Shown piece after piece: positions 1-6,384 of a stretch of 10,509 nt of DNA. Numbering within the stretch: the first letter of the stretch is position 1; the number at the start of each line of letters is the position of its first letter. The notes below the pieces were generated by a model that was given only the letters and a program-made list of their open reading frames with translations, was not told where the DNA came from and did not search any database. A program made the translations under genes and the position numbers. Source of the DNA: Pseudomonas sp. (GTDB lineage: Bacteria > Pseudomonadota > Gammaproteobacteria > Pseudomonadales > Pseudomonadaceae); the NCBI RefSeq assembly GCF_030147005.1, contig NZ_JASLAW010000042.1, forward strand, positions 1 through 10,509, in the 5' to 3' direction.

Positions 1-1
1 G

Positions 2-37
2 GAAATGTTCGGGCATATCCCGCCCGTGGAAGGCTGA
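2..37 (+). other. Mirror copy of the last 11 codons of the ATP-grasp gene (probable assembly artefact)
   Basis: Read on the plus strand this stretch encodes EMFGHIPPVEG followed by TGA. That is identical at nucleotide level to the C-terminal end of the minus-strand ATP-grasp gene at 158-193. It reaches the window edge, so any longer copy would lie outside. It is most likely the fold-back of the assembly and not a second gene; a true convergent partial duplicate is the alternative. Confidence 0.75.
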
Positions 38-52
38 ACAACCCTCCAAAGA

Positions 53-142
53 TGTGGGAGCGGGCTTGCTCGCGAAGGCGGTGTGTCATTCAAAACACCC
101 GGCGACTGATACACCGCTTTGGCGAGCAAGCCCGCTCCCACA
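53..142. repeat. REPIN (two inverted REP units, GAGCGGGCTTGCTCGC type)
   Basis: Two inverted REP arms start with TGTGGGAGCGGGCTTGCTCGC and end with its complement, enclosing an AT-richer centre around 83-113. Internal mismatches at 74/121 and 77/118 show the two arms are not simple copies, so the element itself is probably real. It begins 15 bp beyond the stop codon of the ATP-grasp gene. As RNA it would form a long stem, so it may stabilise the 3' end or contribute to termination of that operon. REPINs are non-autonomous repeats thought to be mobilised by RAYT transposases; none is encoded here. Confidence 0.88.
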
Positions 143-157
143 TCTTTGGAGGGTTGT

Positions 158-1144
158 TCAGCCTTCCACGGGCGGGATATGCCCGAACATTTCCTGTACG
201 AACTTCACCCGCTCTTCCGGGGTTTCGGTTACGCCGGCGGCTTTCAACTCTTCCAGGCGTGCCTCCACCGCATGGGTGCGCAGGGTCAGGCCGCAGTCAT
301 TGGCGATCTGGATATTCAACCCCGGGCGCGCATTCAGCTCCAGGATCAGCGGGCCTTTTTCCTGGTCCAGCACCATGTCCACGCCGATATAGCCCAGGCC
401 GCACAGCTCATAGCAGCCGGCCGCCAGCTTCATGAAACCGTCCCAGTTGGGCAGTTGCACGCCATCCACCGCGTTGGTGGTATCGGGGTGTTTGGTGATG
501 ATGGTGTTCAGCCAGGTGCCACGCAGGGTCAGGCCGGTGGCGAGGTCCACGCCCACGCCAATCGCGCCCTGGTGCAGGTTGGCCTTGCCGCCGGACTGAC
601 GGGTCGGCAAGCGCAGCATCGCCATCACCGGGTAACCCATCAGCACAATGATGCGGATATCCGGCACGCCTTCGTAGCTGATGCTCTTGAAGATCTGGTC
701 GGGCACCACGCGGTATTCGATCAAGGCGCGATCGCGGTGGCCGCCCAGGGAGTAGAGGCCGGTGAGGATGCTGGAAATCTGGTGCTCGATTTCTTCATGG
801 CTGATGATCTTGCCGGACACCGTGCGATAGCGCCCCTCGAAGCGGTCCGCAATCACCAGGATGCCGTCGCCGCCGGCGCCCTGGGCGGGCTTGATCACAA
901 AGTCGCTGCGCCCGCCGATGATCTCGTCGAGCTTGTCGATTTCCTTCTCGGTGGAGATCACCCCGTACATCTGCGGCACATGGATGCCGGCCGCCAGTGC
1001 CCGCTCCTTGGTGATGATCTTGTCATCCACGATCGGGTAGAGGCTGCGCTTGTTGTACTTGAGCACGTAGTCGGCGTTACGCCGGTTGATGCCCATGATC
1101 CCGCGCGCTTCGAGGGCTTTCCAGGTTTTCCAGAAGCCGAACAT
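158..1144 (-). CDS. RimK-related ATP-grasp ligase (alpha-L-glutamate ligase-like protein)
   Basis: A 328-residue cytoplasmic protein of the ATP-grasp fold, resembling the RimK-related glutamate-ligase family found next to inactive-transglutaminase membrane proteins. Visible signatures are a nucleotide-binding segment FVIKPAQGAGGDGI (82-95, with K85 and the glycine-rich loop), PDIRIIVL (161-168), GVDMVLD (254-260), and the metal-binding strand ILELNARPGLN (267-277, with E269 and N271). Family members join an amino acid, often glutamate, to a carboxylate using ATP; the acceptor here is unknown. It lacks the usual RimK N-terminal domain length, and ATP-grasp motifs begin early. Its ATG overlaps the stop of the upstream gene by one base (TAATG), which indicates translational coupling. 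It is the last gene of a three-gene operon and ends 15 bp before a REPIN. It should not be called ribosomal protein S6 modification protein without further evidence. Confidence 0.88.
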   Translation of the reverse strand: MFGFWKTWKALEARGIMGINRRNADYVLKYNKRSLYPIVDDKIITKERALAAGIHVPQMYGVISTEKEIDKLDEIIGGRSDFVIKPAQGAGGDGILVIADRFEGRYRTVSGKIISHEEIEHQISSILTGLYSLGGHRDRALIEYRVVPDQIFKSISYEGVPDIRIIVLMGYPVMAMLRLPTRQSGGKANLHQGAIGVGVDLATGLTLRGTWLNTIITKHPDTTNAVDGVQLPNWDGFMKLAAGCYELCGLGYIGVDMVLDQEKGPLILELNARPGLNIQIANDCGLTLRTHAVEARLEELKAAGVTETPEERVKFVQEMFGHIPPVEG

Positions 1145-2676
1145 TACGAGTCAGCCTTCAAGAACGCCTTGAAGCGGACCAGTTCGGTCAGGCGGTAACC
1201 GCGATAACGCCCCATGGCCAGCATGAAACCTACCAGGATCAGCAGGATCGCCGGGAAGGTGAACACAAAGTAGATCAGCTCCGGCACGCTCATGATGATG
1301 TGCGCCAGGGAGGCCGCGAACAGCGTGCCGATCGCCACTTTCAATGCATGGTTGGCGCCGCGCTCTTCCCAGGTGATCGACAGGCGTTCGATGGTCATGG
1401 TCAGGATCACCATCGGGAACAGCGCCACCGACAAGCCACGTTCCAGGCCCAGCTTGTGGCTGAACAGGCTGATGGCGGCAATCAGCACCACCACGAAGGT
1501 CAGCACCACCGACAGCCTTGGCAGCATCTGCAGCTTCAGGTGTTCAAGGTAAGACCTGAGCGACAGCCCCAGCGCCGTAATAATGGTGAACAGCACAATC
1601 CCGAAACCCAGTTGCGTCTCGCGGAAGGCCAGGGCGATCAGTACCGGGGTAAAGGTGCCGAGGGTCTGCAGGCCGATCAGGTTGCGCAGGATCAGGATCA
1701 CCAACACGCCAATCGGGATCATCACCATGATCATGAACGTCTGCTGGGTTTGCAGCGGCAGGCCGTACAGCGAGTATTCGAGGAAGTTGGCGTCAGTGTT
1801 TTCGTCGGTCAGCTTGGCCAGGCGAATGGCGTTCATTTCGCTGTTGTTCAGGCTGAACGTCACCAGGGCTTTCTTGCCGCCGTCGACCGTGATCAGGTTT
1901 TCATCGCCGGTCCACCACAGCAGGCGGTCGGCAGGCAGGCCTTGTTCACCGGTTTCCGGGTTGAAGTACAGCCAGTCATTACCGTTGAAGCTGCGCAACC
2001 ACAGCTCCGGCGATTGCGGCTGGTCGGCGACGAGGCGAATGGTGTGGACTTTCTCTACCGGAACGTGGGCGATGGACAGCAACAATTCAACGATCTTGGC
2101 CTTGTGCGACGTCGACGGGTCGCCCGCCAGCAGCAGTTTTACGTTGTCGTCATTGAGGTTGTTGGTGCGCTTGATGGCTTCGGTGATGAAGGTTTCGACG
2201 TCCGCCGAGTGCTGGCGAATCGGCGCGAGCAAGGCTTCGGCGGCGATTTTCTCCGGGCCTTCCACGGCGATGCTGTCGCGGAAGGTCGGGCCCTTGATCT
2301 TGACCTTTTCACCGCTGTAGCGCTTGGTCAGCACCAGACGGTAATACAAGGTCTGGTTGCCCTTGGCGCGCCGCGCCGACCAGGTGACCTTGCGGTTGCC
2401 GTCGGCACGGTTGACGCTTACCCCGTAGTTGTTCGAGATAAAGCTCTCATTGAGGCTGACGAAGTCGCGGCTCAATGGCGGCACGAACATCGAAACCTTC
2501 ACCGGGTCCTTGGGGTTGGCGATGAACTCGACCTTGGCGTCGATGTTCCACAGGTCATCGGTGGCGTCCTCGGTAACAGGGATGCCCAGCACGAAGATCT
2601 GGTAGGCGGTGACCGAAATACCCAGCACCACCAAAATGGTGATCAGGATTTTCAGGTGCAGGGTCAAAGAGCGCAT
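1144..2676 (-). CDS. Inactive transglutaminase-like membrane protein with C-terminal seven-helix domain
   Basis: 510 residues. One N-terminal membrane helix (about 8-30) is followed by a large soluble region (about 35-310), probably periplasmic. Hydrophobic stretches near 313-331, 336-351, 357-374, 386-407, 413-429, 444-462 and 468-488 then fit seven membrane helices. This layout matches the family described as inactive transglutaminase fused to a 7TM domain. The protein contains no cysteine at all, so a transglutaminase-type Cys-His-Asp active site is impossible; it probably binds or scaffolds. It starts 5 bp after the retropepsin-like gene and overlaps the ATP-grasp gene by 1 bp. With one periplasmic and one cytoplasmic partner enzyme, it is the natural link across the membrane (inference). 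The ATG has only a weak ribosome-binding match (GAG about 9 bases upstream), in line with coupling to the gene before it. Confidence 0.87.
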   Translation of the reverse strand: MRSLTLHLKILITILVVLGISVTAYQIFVLGIPVTEDATDDLWNIDAKVEFIANPKDPVKVSMFVPPLSRDFVSLNESFISNNYGVSVNRADGNRKVTWSARRAKGNQTLYYRLVLTKRYSGEKVKIKGPTFRDSIAVEGPEKIAAEALLAPIRQHSADVETFITEAIKRTNNLNDDNVKLLLAGDPSTSHKAKIVELLLSIAHVPVEKVHTIRLVADQPQSPELWLRSFNGNDWLYFNPETGEQGLPADRLLWWTGDENLITVDGGKKALVTFSLNNSEMNAIRLAKLTDENTDANFLEYSLYGLPLQTQQTFMIMVMIPIGVLVILILRNLIGLQTLGTFTPVLIALAFRETQLGFGIVLFTIITALGLSLRSYLEHLKLQMLPRLSVVLTFVVVLIAAISLFSHKLGLERGLSVALFPMVILTMTIERLSITWEERGANHALKVAIGTLFAASLAHIIMSVPELIYFVFTFPAILLILVGFMLAMGRYRGYRLTELVRFKAFLKADS

Positions 2677-2681
2677 TCGGT

Positions 2682-3218
2682 TTACTCGGCGGTATGAGCG
2701 TCGGCGGCGCAGGCAGGTTTGCCTGCTGCATATTTAAGGCTGGGGTCGATCAGCGCATCAAAGCGCTTCAGCGCTTCGGAGCCGATCAGCAGCGGGTATT
2801 GGAAGGTGCTGCGGTCAGTCAAGTTCACTTCGATGCTGCGTAAAGCGCTGCCCATGCAGATATCCAGGGCAATCACCGGACGAGCGGTGTACATCTTGTC
2901 TTCATCGGGGTCGTAATCGTCGGCGCGGCGCTTGATTTTGCTGACGCGGGCCAGAGGGCGTTCGATGAGGTGGGAATGGGCGGTATCGATGGCCAGGTAA
3001 AAGCTGACCCAGGATTCGCCGTTGCGCTTGAAGCGTTTGATATCGCGGGCACTCAGCGAGGCGGTCTTGGCGCCCGTGTCGAGTTTGGCCGCGACTTCCA
3101 GGTCGAGGCCCGCCAGCTGGGCGTATTCGTTCAGGCCATACACCGTCTTCTCGGCGGCAACGCCAAGGCTCGGTATGGACAATAGACATAACAGTAGGGG
3201 GAAGGGCTTGAGTCTCAT
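2682..3218 (-). CDS. Exported retropepsin-like protease ('ATP-dependent zinc protease' / RimB-like family)
   Basis: 178 residues with an N-terminal signal peptide: basic start MRLK, hydrophobic core to about residue 19, likely cleavage after GVAA near residue 22. The mature part carries LDTGAKT (46-52), whose DTG (D47) is the aspartic-protease signature of retropepsin-like folds. It is followed by SLSARDI and the later segments ARPVIALDICMG and YPLLIGSEALKRF. The family name 'ATP-dependent zinc protease' is historical; the visible motif points to an aspartyl protease that works as a dimer, as in retropepsins. The export signal places it in the periplasm, facing the soluble region of the next gene's product. 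The start is supported by AGGA about 6 bases upstream. It is the first gene of the operon, transcribed divergently from the prp cluster. The substrate is unknown. Confidence 0.87.
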   Translation of the reverse strand: MRLKPFPLLLCLLSIPSLGVAAEKTVYGLNEYAQLAGLDLEVAAKLDTGAKTASLSARDIKRFKRNGESWVSFYLAIDTAHSHLIERPLARVSKIKRRADDYDPDEDKMYTARPVIALDICMGSALRSIEVNLTDRSTFQYPLLIGSEALKRFDALIDPSLKYAAGKPACAADAHTAE

Positions 3219-3300
3219 AATTCCTGAGGCGATGCAGTGCGAAATGAAAGGCGACTGGCATTACTGCGCAAGCTCCCTCGTGCGCCATTTCATCTAGCGA
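3219..3300 (-). other. Leader of the retropepsin-like gene with nested stems and a REP-like core
   Basis: Within the predicted 5' untranslated region two complementary pairs are nested: GAAATG (3241-3246) with CATTTC (3286-3291), and GCGCA (3266-3270) with TGCGC (3281-3285). The inner loop contains GCAAGCTCCCTCG (3268-3280), 13 bases identical to the REP arm at 10416-10428. It may be a decayed single REP that now forms a leader hairpin. A regulatory role is inference only. Confidence 0.4.
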
Positions 3301-3321
3301 TGTCAGGCAAATGCGGCGGGC

Positions 3322-3350
3322 ATTCTAGCATGATGCTTTTTTGGCGCCAG
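3322..3350 (-). promoter_or_regulatory. Candidate sigma-70 promoter for the retropepsin/7TM/ATP-grasp operon
   Basis: On the minus strand, TAGAAT (complement of 3322-3327) is a 5/6 match to the -10 box. CTGGCG (complement of 3345-3350) stands 17 bp upstream as a weak 3/6 -35 box. Transcription would start near 3315 and give a leader of roughly 97 bases. Prediction by eye. Confidence 0.42.
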
Positions 3351-3357
3351 CGCTGGC
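3342..3357. promoter_or_regulatory. Overlapping palindromes at the divergent promoter
   Basis: TGGCGCCA (3342-3349) and GCCAGCGCTGGC (3346-3357) are both perfect palindromes and overlap by four bases. They cover the proposed -35 box of the leftward promoter. They could be an operator for an unknown regulator or a chance result of high GC; no function is assigned. Confidence 0.3.
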
Positions 3358-3399
3358 AGGCGGCCATGCTCTCTACGCGTTAAAGAAGGTTATTAGACG

Positions 3400-3411
3400 A
3401 TTGTCGACAAT
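3400..3411. promoter_or_regulatory. Putative operator 1 of the GntR-type regulator (perfect palindrome)
   Basis: ATTGTCGACAAT is a perfect 12-bp palindrome in the intergenic region just upstream of the prp promoter. Short AT-ended palindromes of this kind are typical operators of FadR-subfamily GntR regulators. A near copy lies 74 bp downstream, about seven helical turns centre to centre, which would suit looping or cooperative repression. Assignment to this regulator is inferred from position and from the repetition. Confidence 0.62.
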
Positions 3412-3424
3412 GTTGATTTATTCT

Positions 3425-3453
3425 TTGACTAAGCGGTGGGTATTGGCTAGTTT
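3425..3453 (+). promoter_or_regulatory. Candidate sigma-70 promoter of the prp operon
   Basis: TTGACT (3425-3430, 5/6 match to -35) and TAGTTT (3448-3453, weak -10) are separated by 17 bp. Transcription would begin near 3460, leaving a leader of about 25 bases before the regulator's ATG. Operator 1 ends 13 bp upstream of the -35 box and operator 2 lies in the leader, so the promoter is bracketed by both sites. Prediction by eye. Confidence 0.5.
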
Positions 3454-3473
3454 TTGCCGCATTGGTTTTAAAA

Positions 3474-3485
3474 GGTGTCGACAAT
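3474..3485. promoter_or_regulatory. Putative operator 2, adjoining the regulator start codon
   Basis: GGTGTCGACAAT matches the upstream palindrome at 10 of 12 positions and ends on the base before the ATG. It overlaps the AAGG that would serve as ribosome-binding site. Binding here would block transcription of the regulator gene and the whole prp operon, so autorepression is expected. Inference from sequence and location. Confidence 0.55.
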
Positions 3486-4184
3486 ATGCTGGATCACTCG
3501 GAATCTCCGCCGGCGCTGTCGGACGAATCCCAAACTATGTCGGAAAACGTTTTTCGGCGGATTCAGGCCGCCATCGTCAAGGGCGAGATTGCCCCCGGCA
3601 CAAAGATCTCCGAGCCGGAGCTGGCGCGCACCTATGGCATCAGCCGTGGCCCGCTGCGCGAGGCGATTCATCGCCTGGAGGGCCAGCGCCTGCTGGTGCG
3701 GGTGCCCCACGTCGGCGCACGGGTGGTGTCGTTGAGCCACGCCGAGCTGATCGAGCTGTATGAAATCCGCGAGTCATTGGAAGGCATGGCTTGCCGGCTG
3801 GCGGCCGAGCGCATGACCGACGCGGAAATCGAAGAACTGCGCCAGGTATTGCACACCCATGAACGGGATGCCGCGTTTCAGGCCGGTGTCGGCTATTACC
3901 AGCAGGAAGGCGACTTCGATTTCCATTACCGGATCATCCAAGGTGCCGGTAACCGCACCCTGACCCAGATGCTCTGCGGCGAGCTGTACCAATTGGTGCG
4001 CATGTATCGCATCCAGTTCTCCGCCACGCCCAATCGTCCACGCCAGGCTTTTGCCGAGCATCACCGCATTCTCGACGCGATTGCCGATCGCGACGGTGAA
4101 CTGGCCGAACTGTTGATGCGCCGCCATATCGGTGCTTCCAAACGCAACATCGCCCGTCATTTCCCGGACGGCGCTTCCCAATAA
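3486..4184 (+). CDS. GntR-family (FadR/FCD-type) transcriptional regulator of the prp operon
   Basis: 232 residues from the ATG chosen here. An N-terminal winged helix-turn-helix (about 15-80) contains ISEPELARTYGISRGPLREAI (41-61), the GntR recognition core. The C-terminal all-helical FCD domain (about 88-220) has the likely metal/ligand residues D143 or D145, H147, H192/H193 and H214 in the segments DFDFHYRIIQGAGN, FAEHHRILDAI and MRRHIGAS. A longer form from a TTG at 3462 is possible, but ATG 3486 has AAGG about 10 bases upstream, and the TTG start would translate through the operator-like site. It is first in the operon, 12 bp before prpB, so it probably controls methylcitrate-cycle genes, with a cycle intermediate such as 2-methylcitrate as a plausible inducer (inference from other prp regulators). 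It is not the sigma-54-type PrpR of enterobacteria. Confidence 0.9.
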   Translation: MLDHSESPPALSDESQTMSENVFRRIQAAIVKGEIAPGTKISEPELARTYGISRGPLREAIHRLEGQRLLVRVPHVGARVVSLSHAELIELYEIRESLEGMACRLAAERMTDAEIEELRQVLHTHERDAAFQAGVGYYQQEGDFDFHYRIIQGAGNRTLTQMLCGELYQLVRMYRIQFSATPNRPRQAFAEHHRILDAIADRDGELAELLMRRHIGASKRNIARHFPDGASQ

Positions 4185-4196
4185 AAGAGGTGAGTC

Positions 4197-5090
4197 ATGA
4201 GTTCCACGAACAAGAGCACCCCAGGCCAGCGTTTCCGTGACGCAGTCGCCAGTGAACAGCCGTTGCAGGTGGTCGGCGCAATCAACGCCAACCACGCCTT
4301 GCTGGCCAAGCGCGCCGGCTTCAAGGCGATTTATCTGTCAGGCGGCGGGGTGGCCGCCGGCTCCCTGGGCGTGCCGGACCTGGGCATCACCGGCCTGGAT
4401 GACGTGCTGACCGATGTGCGTCGCATCACCGATGTGTGCGACCTGCCGCTGCTGGTGGACGTGGACACCGGTTTTGGCTCCTCGGCGTTCAACGTGGCGC
4501 GCACCGTCAAGTCGATGATCAAGTTCGGCGCGGCGGCCATCCACATCGAAGACCAGGTCGGCGCCAAGCGCTGCGGCCATCGCCCCAACAAAGAGATCGT
4601 GTCCCAGCAGGAAATGGTCGACCGCATCAAGGCTGCCGTGGACGCCCGCACCGACGACAGCTTCGTGATCATGGCCCGCACCGACGCCCTGGCCGTGGAA
4701 GGTCTGGAGTCTGCCCTGGAGCGTGCCGCCGCGTGCATCGAGGCGGGTGCCGACATGGTATTCCCGGAAGCGATCACGGAACTTGAGATGTACAAGCTGT
4801 TCGCCTCGCGGGTGAAAGCGCCGATCCTGGCCAACATCACCGAATTCGGCGCGACCCCGCTGTTCACCACCGAACAGTTGAAATCTGCCGATGTTTCCAT
4901 CGTGCTGTACCCGCTCTCGGCCTTCCGCGCCATGAACAAGGCCGCCGAGAATGTCTACATCGCGATCCGTCGCGACGGTACGCAGCAGAACGTGATCGAC
5001 ACCATGCAAACCCGCATGGAGCTTTACGATCGTATCGATTACCACACGTTCGAACAGAAGCTTGACGCGCTGTTTGCCGCGAAGAAGTAA
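4197..5090 (+). CDS. prpB: 2-Methylisocitrate lyase
   Basis: 297 residues, close to the length of E. coli PrpB (296). It cleaves 2-methylisocitrate to pyruvate and succinate, the last step of the methylcitrate cycle, in the cytoplasm. It belongs to the isocitrate lyase/PEP mutase superfamily TIM-barrel. The hallmark KRCGH is present at 124-128 with the catalytic C126. The metal-binding DVDTGFG (88-94, D88 and D90) and the substrate-loop YLSGGG (46-51) are also visible, followed by HIEDQ (116-120) and MARTDA (159-164). The much longer extra segments of isocitrate lyase (AceA) are absent, which favours the methylisocitrate enzyme. A ribosome-binding site AGAGGTG precedes the ATG by about 6 bases. 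The gene is 12 bp from the regulator and 36 bp from prpC, so it is co-transcribed. Confidence 0.96.
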   Translation: MSSTNKSTPGQRFRDAVASEQPLQVVGAINANHALLAKRAGFKAIYLSGGGVAAGSLGVPDLGITGLDDVLTDVRRITDVCDLPLLVDVDTGFGSSAFNVARTVKSMIKFGAAAIHIEDQVGAKRCGHRPNKEIVSQQEMVDRIKAAVDARTDDSFVIMARTDALAVEGLESALERAAACIEAGADMVFPEAITELEMYKLFASRVKAPILANITEFGATPLFTTEQLKSADVSIVLYPLSAFRAMNKAAENVYIAIRRDGTQQNVIDTMQTRMELYDRIDYHTFEQKLDALFAAKK

Positions 5091-5126
5091 CGGCTCCCTG
5101 AACAACTACAAAATTGGAGAAGAACC

Positions 5127-6254
5127 ATGGCTGAAGCAAAAGTATTGAGTGGTGCCGGCCTGCGTGGCCAGGTGGCCGGGCAGACCGCACTGTCGACCGT
5201 GGGCCAGGCCGGTGCCGGCTTGACCTATCGCGGCTATGACGTGCGTGAACTGGCCGCCGATGCGCAATTTGAAGAAGTCGCTTACCTGCTGCTGTACGGC
5301 GAACTGCCGACCAAGGCCGAACTGGCTGCCTACAGCGCCAGGCTGAGCAAGCTGCGCGACTTGCCGCAAGCGTTGAAAGAAGTGCTCGAACGCATCCCCG
5401 CCGACGCCCACCCGATGGACGTGATGCGCACCGGTTGCTCGTTCCTCGGCAATATCGAGCCGGAAAAAGACTTCAGCGTGCAGCGTGACGTTACCGACCG
5501 CCTGCTCGCCGCCTTCCCGGCGATCATGTGCTACTGGTACCGCTTCAGCCACGACGGCAAGCGCATCGACTGTGTCACCGACGAGCCAGGCATCGGCGGG
5601 CACTTCCTGCACCTGCTGCACGGCAAGAAGCCGAGCGACCTGCATGTCAAAGTGATGAACGTGTCGCTGATCCTCTACGCCGAGCACGAATTCAACGCCT
5701 CGACCTTCACCGCCCGGGTTTGCGCCTCGACCTTGTCCGACCTCTATTCCTGCATCACCGCGGCCATCGGTTCCCTGCGCGGCCCGCTGCACGGCGGCGC
5801 CAACGAAGCGGCGATGGAGATGATCGAGCGTTTCGGTTCGGCCGAAGAAGCCGTCGAAGGCACCCTCGGCATGCTGGCGCGCAAGGACAAGATCATGGGC
5901 TTCGGCCACGCGATCTACAAAGACAACGACCCGCGCAATGAAGTGATCAAGGGCTGGGCGAAAAAACTCGCCGACGAAGTGGGCGACACGGTGTTGTTTG
6001 CGGTTTCCGAAGCCATCGACAAGACCATGTGGGACCAGAAGAAGCTGTTCCCCAACGCCGACTTTTACCATGCCTCGGCGTACCACTTCATGGGCATTCC
6101 GACCAAGCTGTTCACGCCGATCTTCGTCTGCTCGCGACTCACCGGCTGGGCCGCGCATGTGTTCGAGCAGCGCGCCAACAACCGCATCATCCGTCCAAGC
6201 GCCGAGTACATCGGCGTCGAGCAGCGCAAGTTCGTGCCAATCGAACGTCGCTGA
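5127..6254 (+). CDS. prpC: 2-Methylcitrate synthase
   Basis: 375 residues of the short, type II-like citrate synthase family. It condenses propionyl-CoA with oxaloacetate to 2-methylcitrate and CoA, the entry step of the cycle. The catalytic triad is visible: H222 in GPLHGGANEAAM, H261 in GFGHAIYKDNDPR and D312 in NADFYHASAYH. The substrate-binding H187 lies in YAEHEFNAS. Length and position directly after prpB favour methylcitrate synthase over the housekeeping citrate synthase GltA, which is longer (about 430 residues); some citrate synthase side activity is usual for the family. GGAGAAG at 5116-5122 is a good ribosome-binding site for the ATG. The gene is followed by a 197-bp gap carrying a REPIN, unlike the tight spacing elsewhere in the operon. 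Confidence 0.96.
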   Translation: MAEAKVLSGAGLRGQVAGQTALSTVGQAGAGLTYRGYDVRELAADAQFEEVAYLLLYGELPTKAELAAYSARLSKLRDLPQALKEVLERIPADAHPMDVMRTGCSFLGNIEPEKDFSVQRDVTDRLLAAFPAIMCYWYRFSHDGKRIDCVTDEPGIGGHFLHLLHGKKPSDLHVKVMNVSLILYAEHEFNASTFTARVCASTLSDLYSCITAAIGSLRGPLHGGANEAAMEMIERFGSAEEAVEGTLGMLARKDKIMGFGHAIYKDNDPRNEVIKGWAKKLADEVGDTVLFAVSEAIDKTMWDQKKLFPNADFYHASAYHFMGIPTKLFTPIFVCSRLTGWAAHVFEQRANNRIIRPSAEYIGVEQRKFVPIERR

Positions 6255-6260
6255 ATGAGG

Positions 6261-6273
6261 AGACCGACGGTCT
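6261..6273 (+). other. Small stem just downstream of prpC
   Basis: AGACCG-a-CGGTCT forms a six-base stem 6 bp after the prpC stop. The single-base loop is too tight to close fully, and there is no T-run, so it is unlikely to be an intrinsic terminator by itself. It may add to the mRNA structure started by the following REPIN. Confidence 0.25.
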
Positions 6274-6296
6274 GAGGTTGGAAACCCGATCCAAAG

Positions 6297-6384
6297 GTGG
6301 GAGCGGGCTTGCTCGCGAAAGCGGTGTATCAGTCGCCGGGTGTGTTGAATGACACACCGCATTCGCGAGCAAGCCCGCTGCCAC
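6297..6384. repeat. REPIN in the prpC-acnD gap
   Basis: Two inverted REP arms of the GAGCGGGCTTGCTCGC type, with one arm mismatch at 6301/6380 and an asymmetric centre. Its reverse complement differs from the REPIN at 54-141 at only 4 of 88 positions, so the two are close relatives in opposite orientation. It lies inside the prp operon, 42 bp after prpC and 67 bp before acnD. Such structures are known to stabilise upstream mRNA or reduce downstream readthrough, so they could set different levels of PrpB/PrpC versus AcnD/PrpF. That effect is inferred, not shown. Confidence 0.9.

Larger units (their letters stand above)
1..194. repeat. Terminal fold-back (inverted repeat reaching the first base of the window)
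   Basis: Base i pairs with base 195-i. The match is perfect for 73 bp (1-73 with 122-194), then continues with a few mismatches (74, 77, 85, 89) towards a loop around 92-103. The inner part is a REPIN (53-142). The outer 52 bp on each side are not REP sequence, and on the right they include the coding end of the ATP-grasp gene. A perfect mirror of coding sequence next to a REPIN is not expected from normal REP biology. I infer an assembly fold-back, with 143-194 being the genuine copy because it continues into an intact gene. A real inverted duplication cannot be excluded from sequence alone. Confidence 0.9.

Noticed and set aside
53..142. CRISPR array or attachment site at the palindromic left end
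   Set aside because: There is only one inverted pair, with no regularly spaced direct repeats and no integrase or cas gene nearby.
119..2697. Long plus-strand frames (359 and 465 codons) opposite the ATP-grasp and 7TM genes
   Set aside because: Compositions rich in Q, H, A, V and G are typical of antisense frames; the minus-strand genes carry clear motifs and membrane helices.
6255..6296. Intrinsic terminator after prpC
   Set aside because: The six-base stem has a one-base loop and no T-run follows, so intrinsic termination is not supported.
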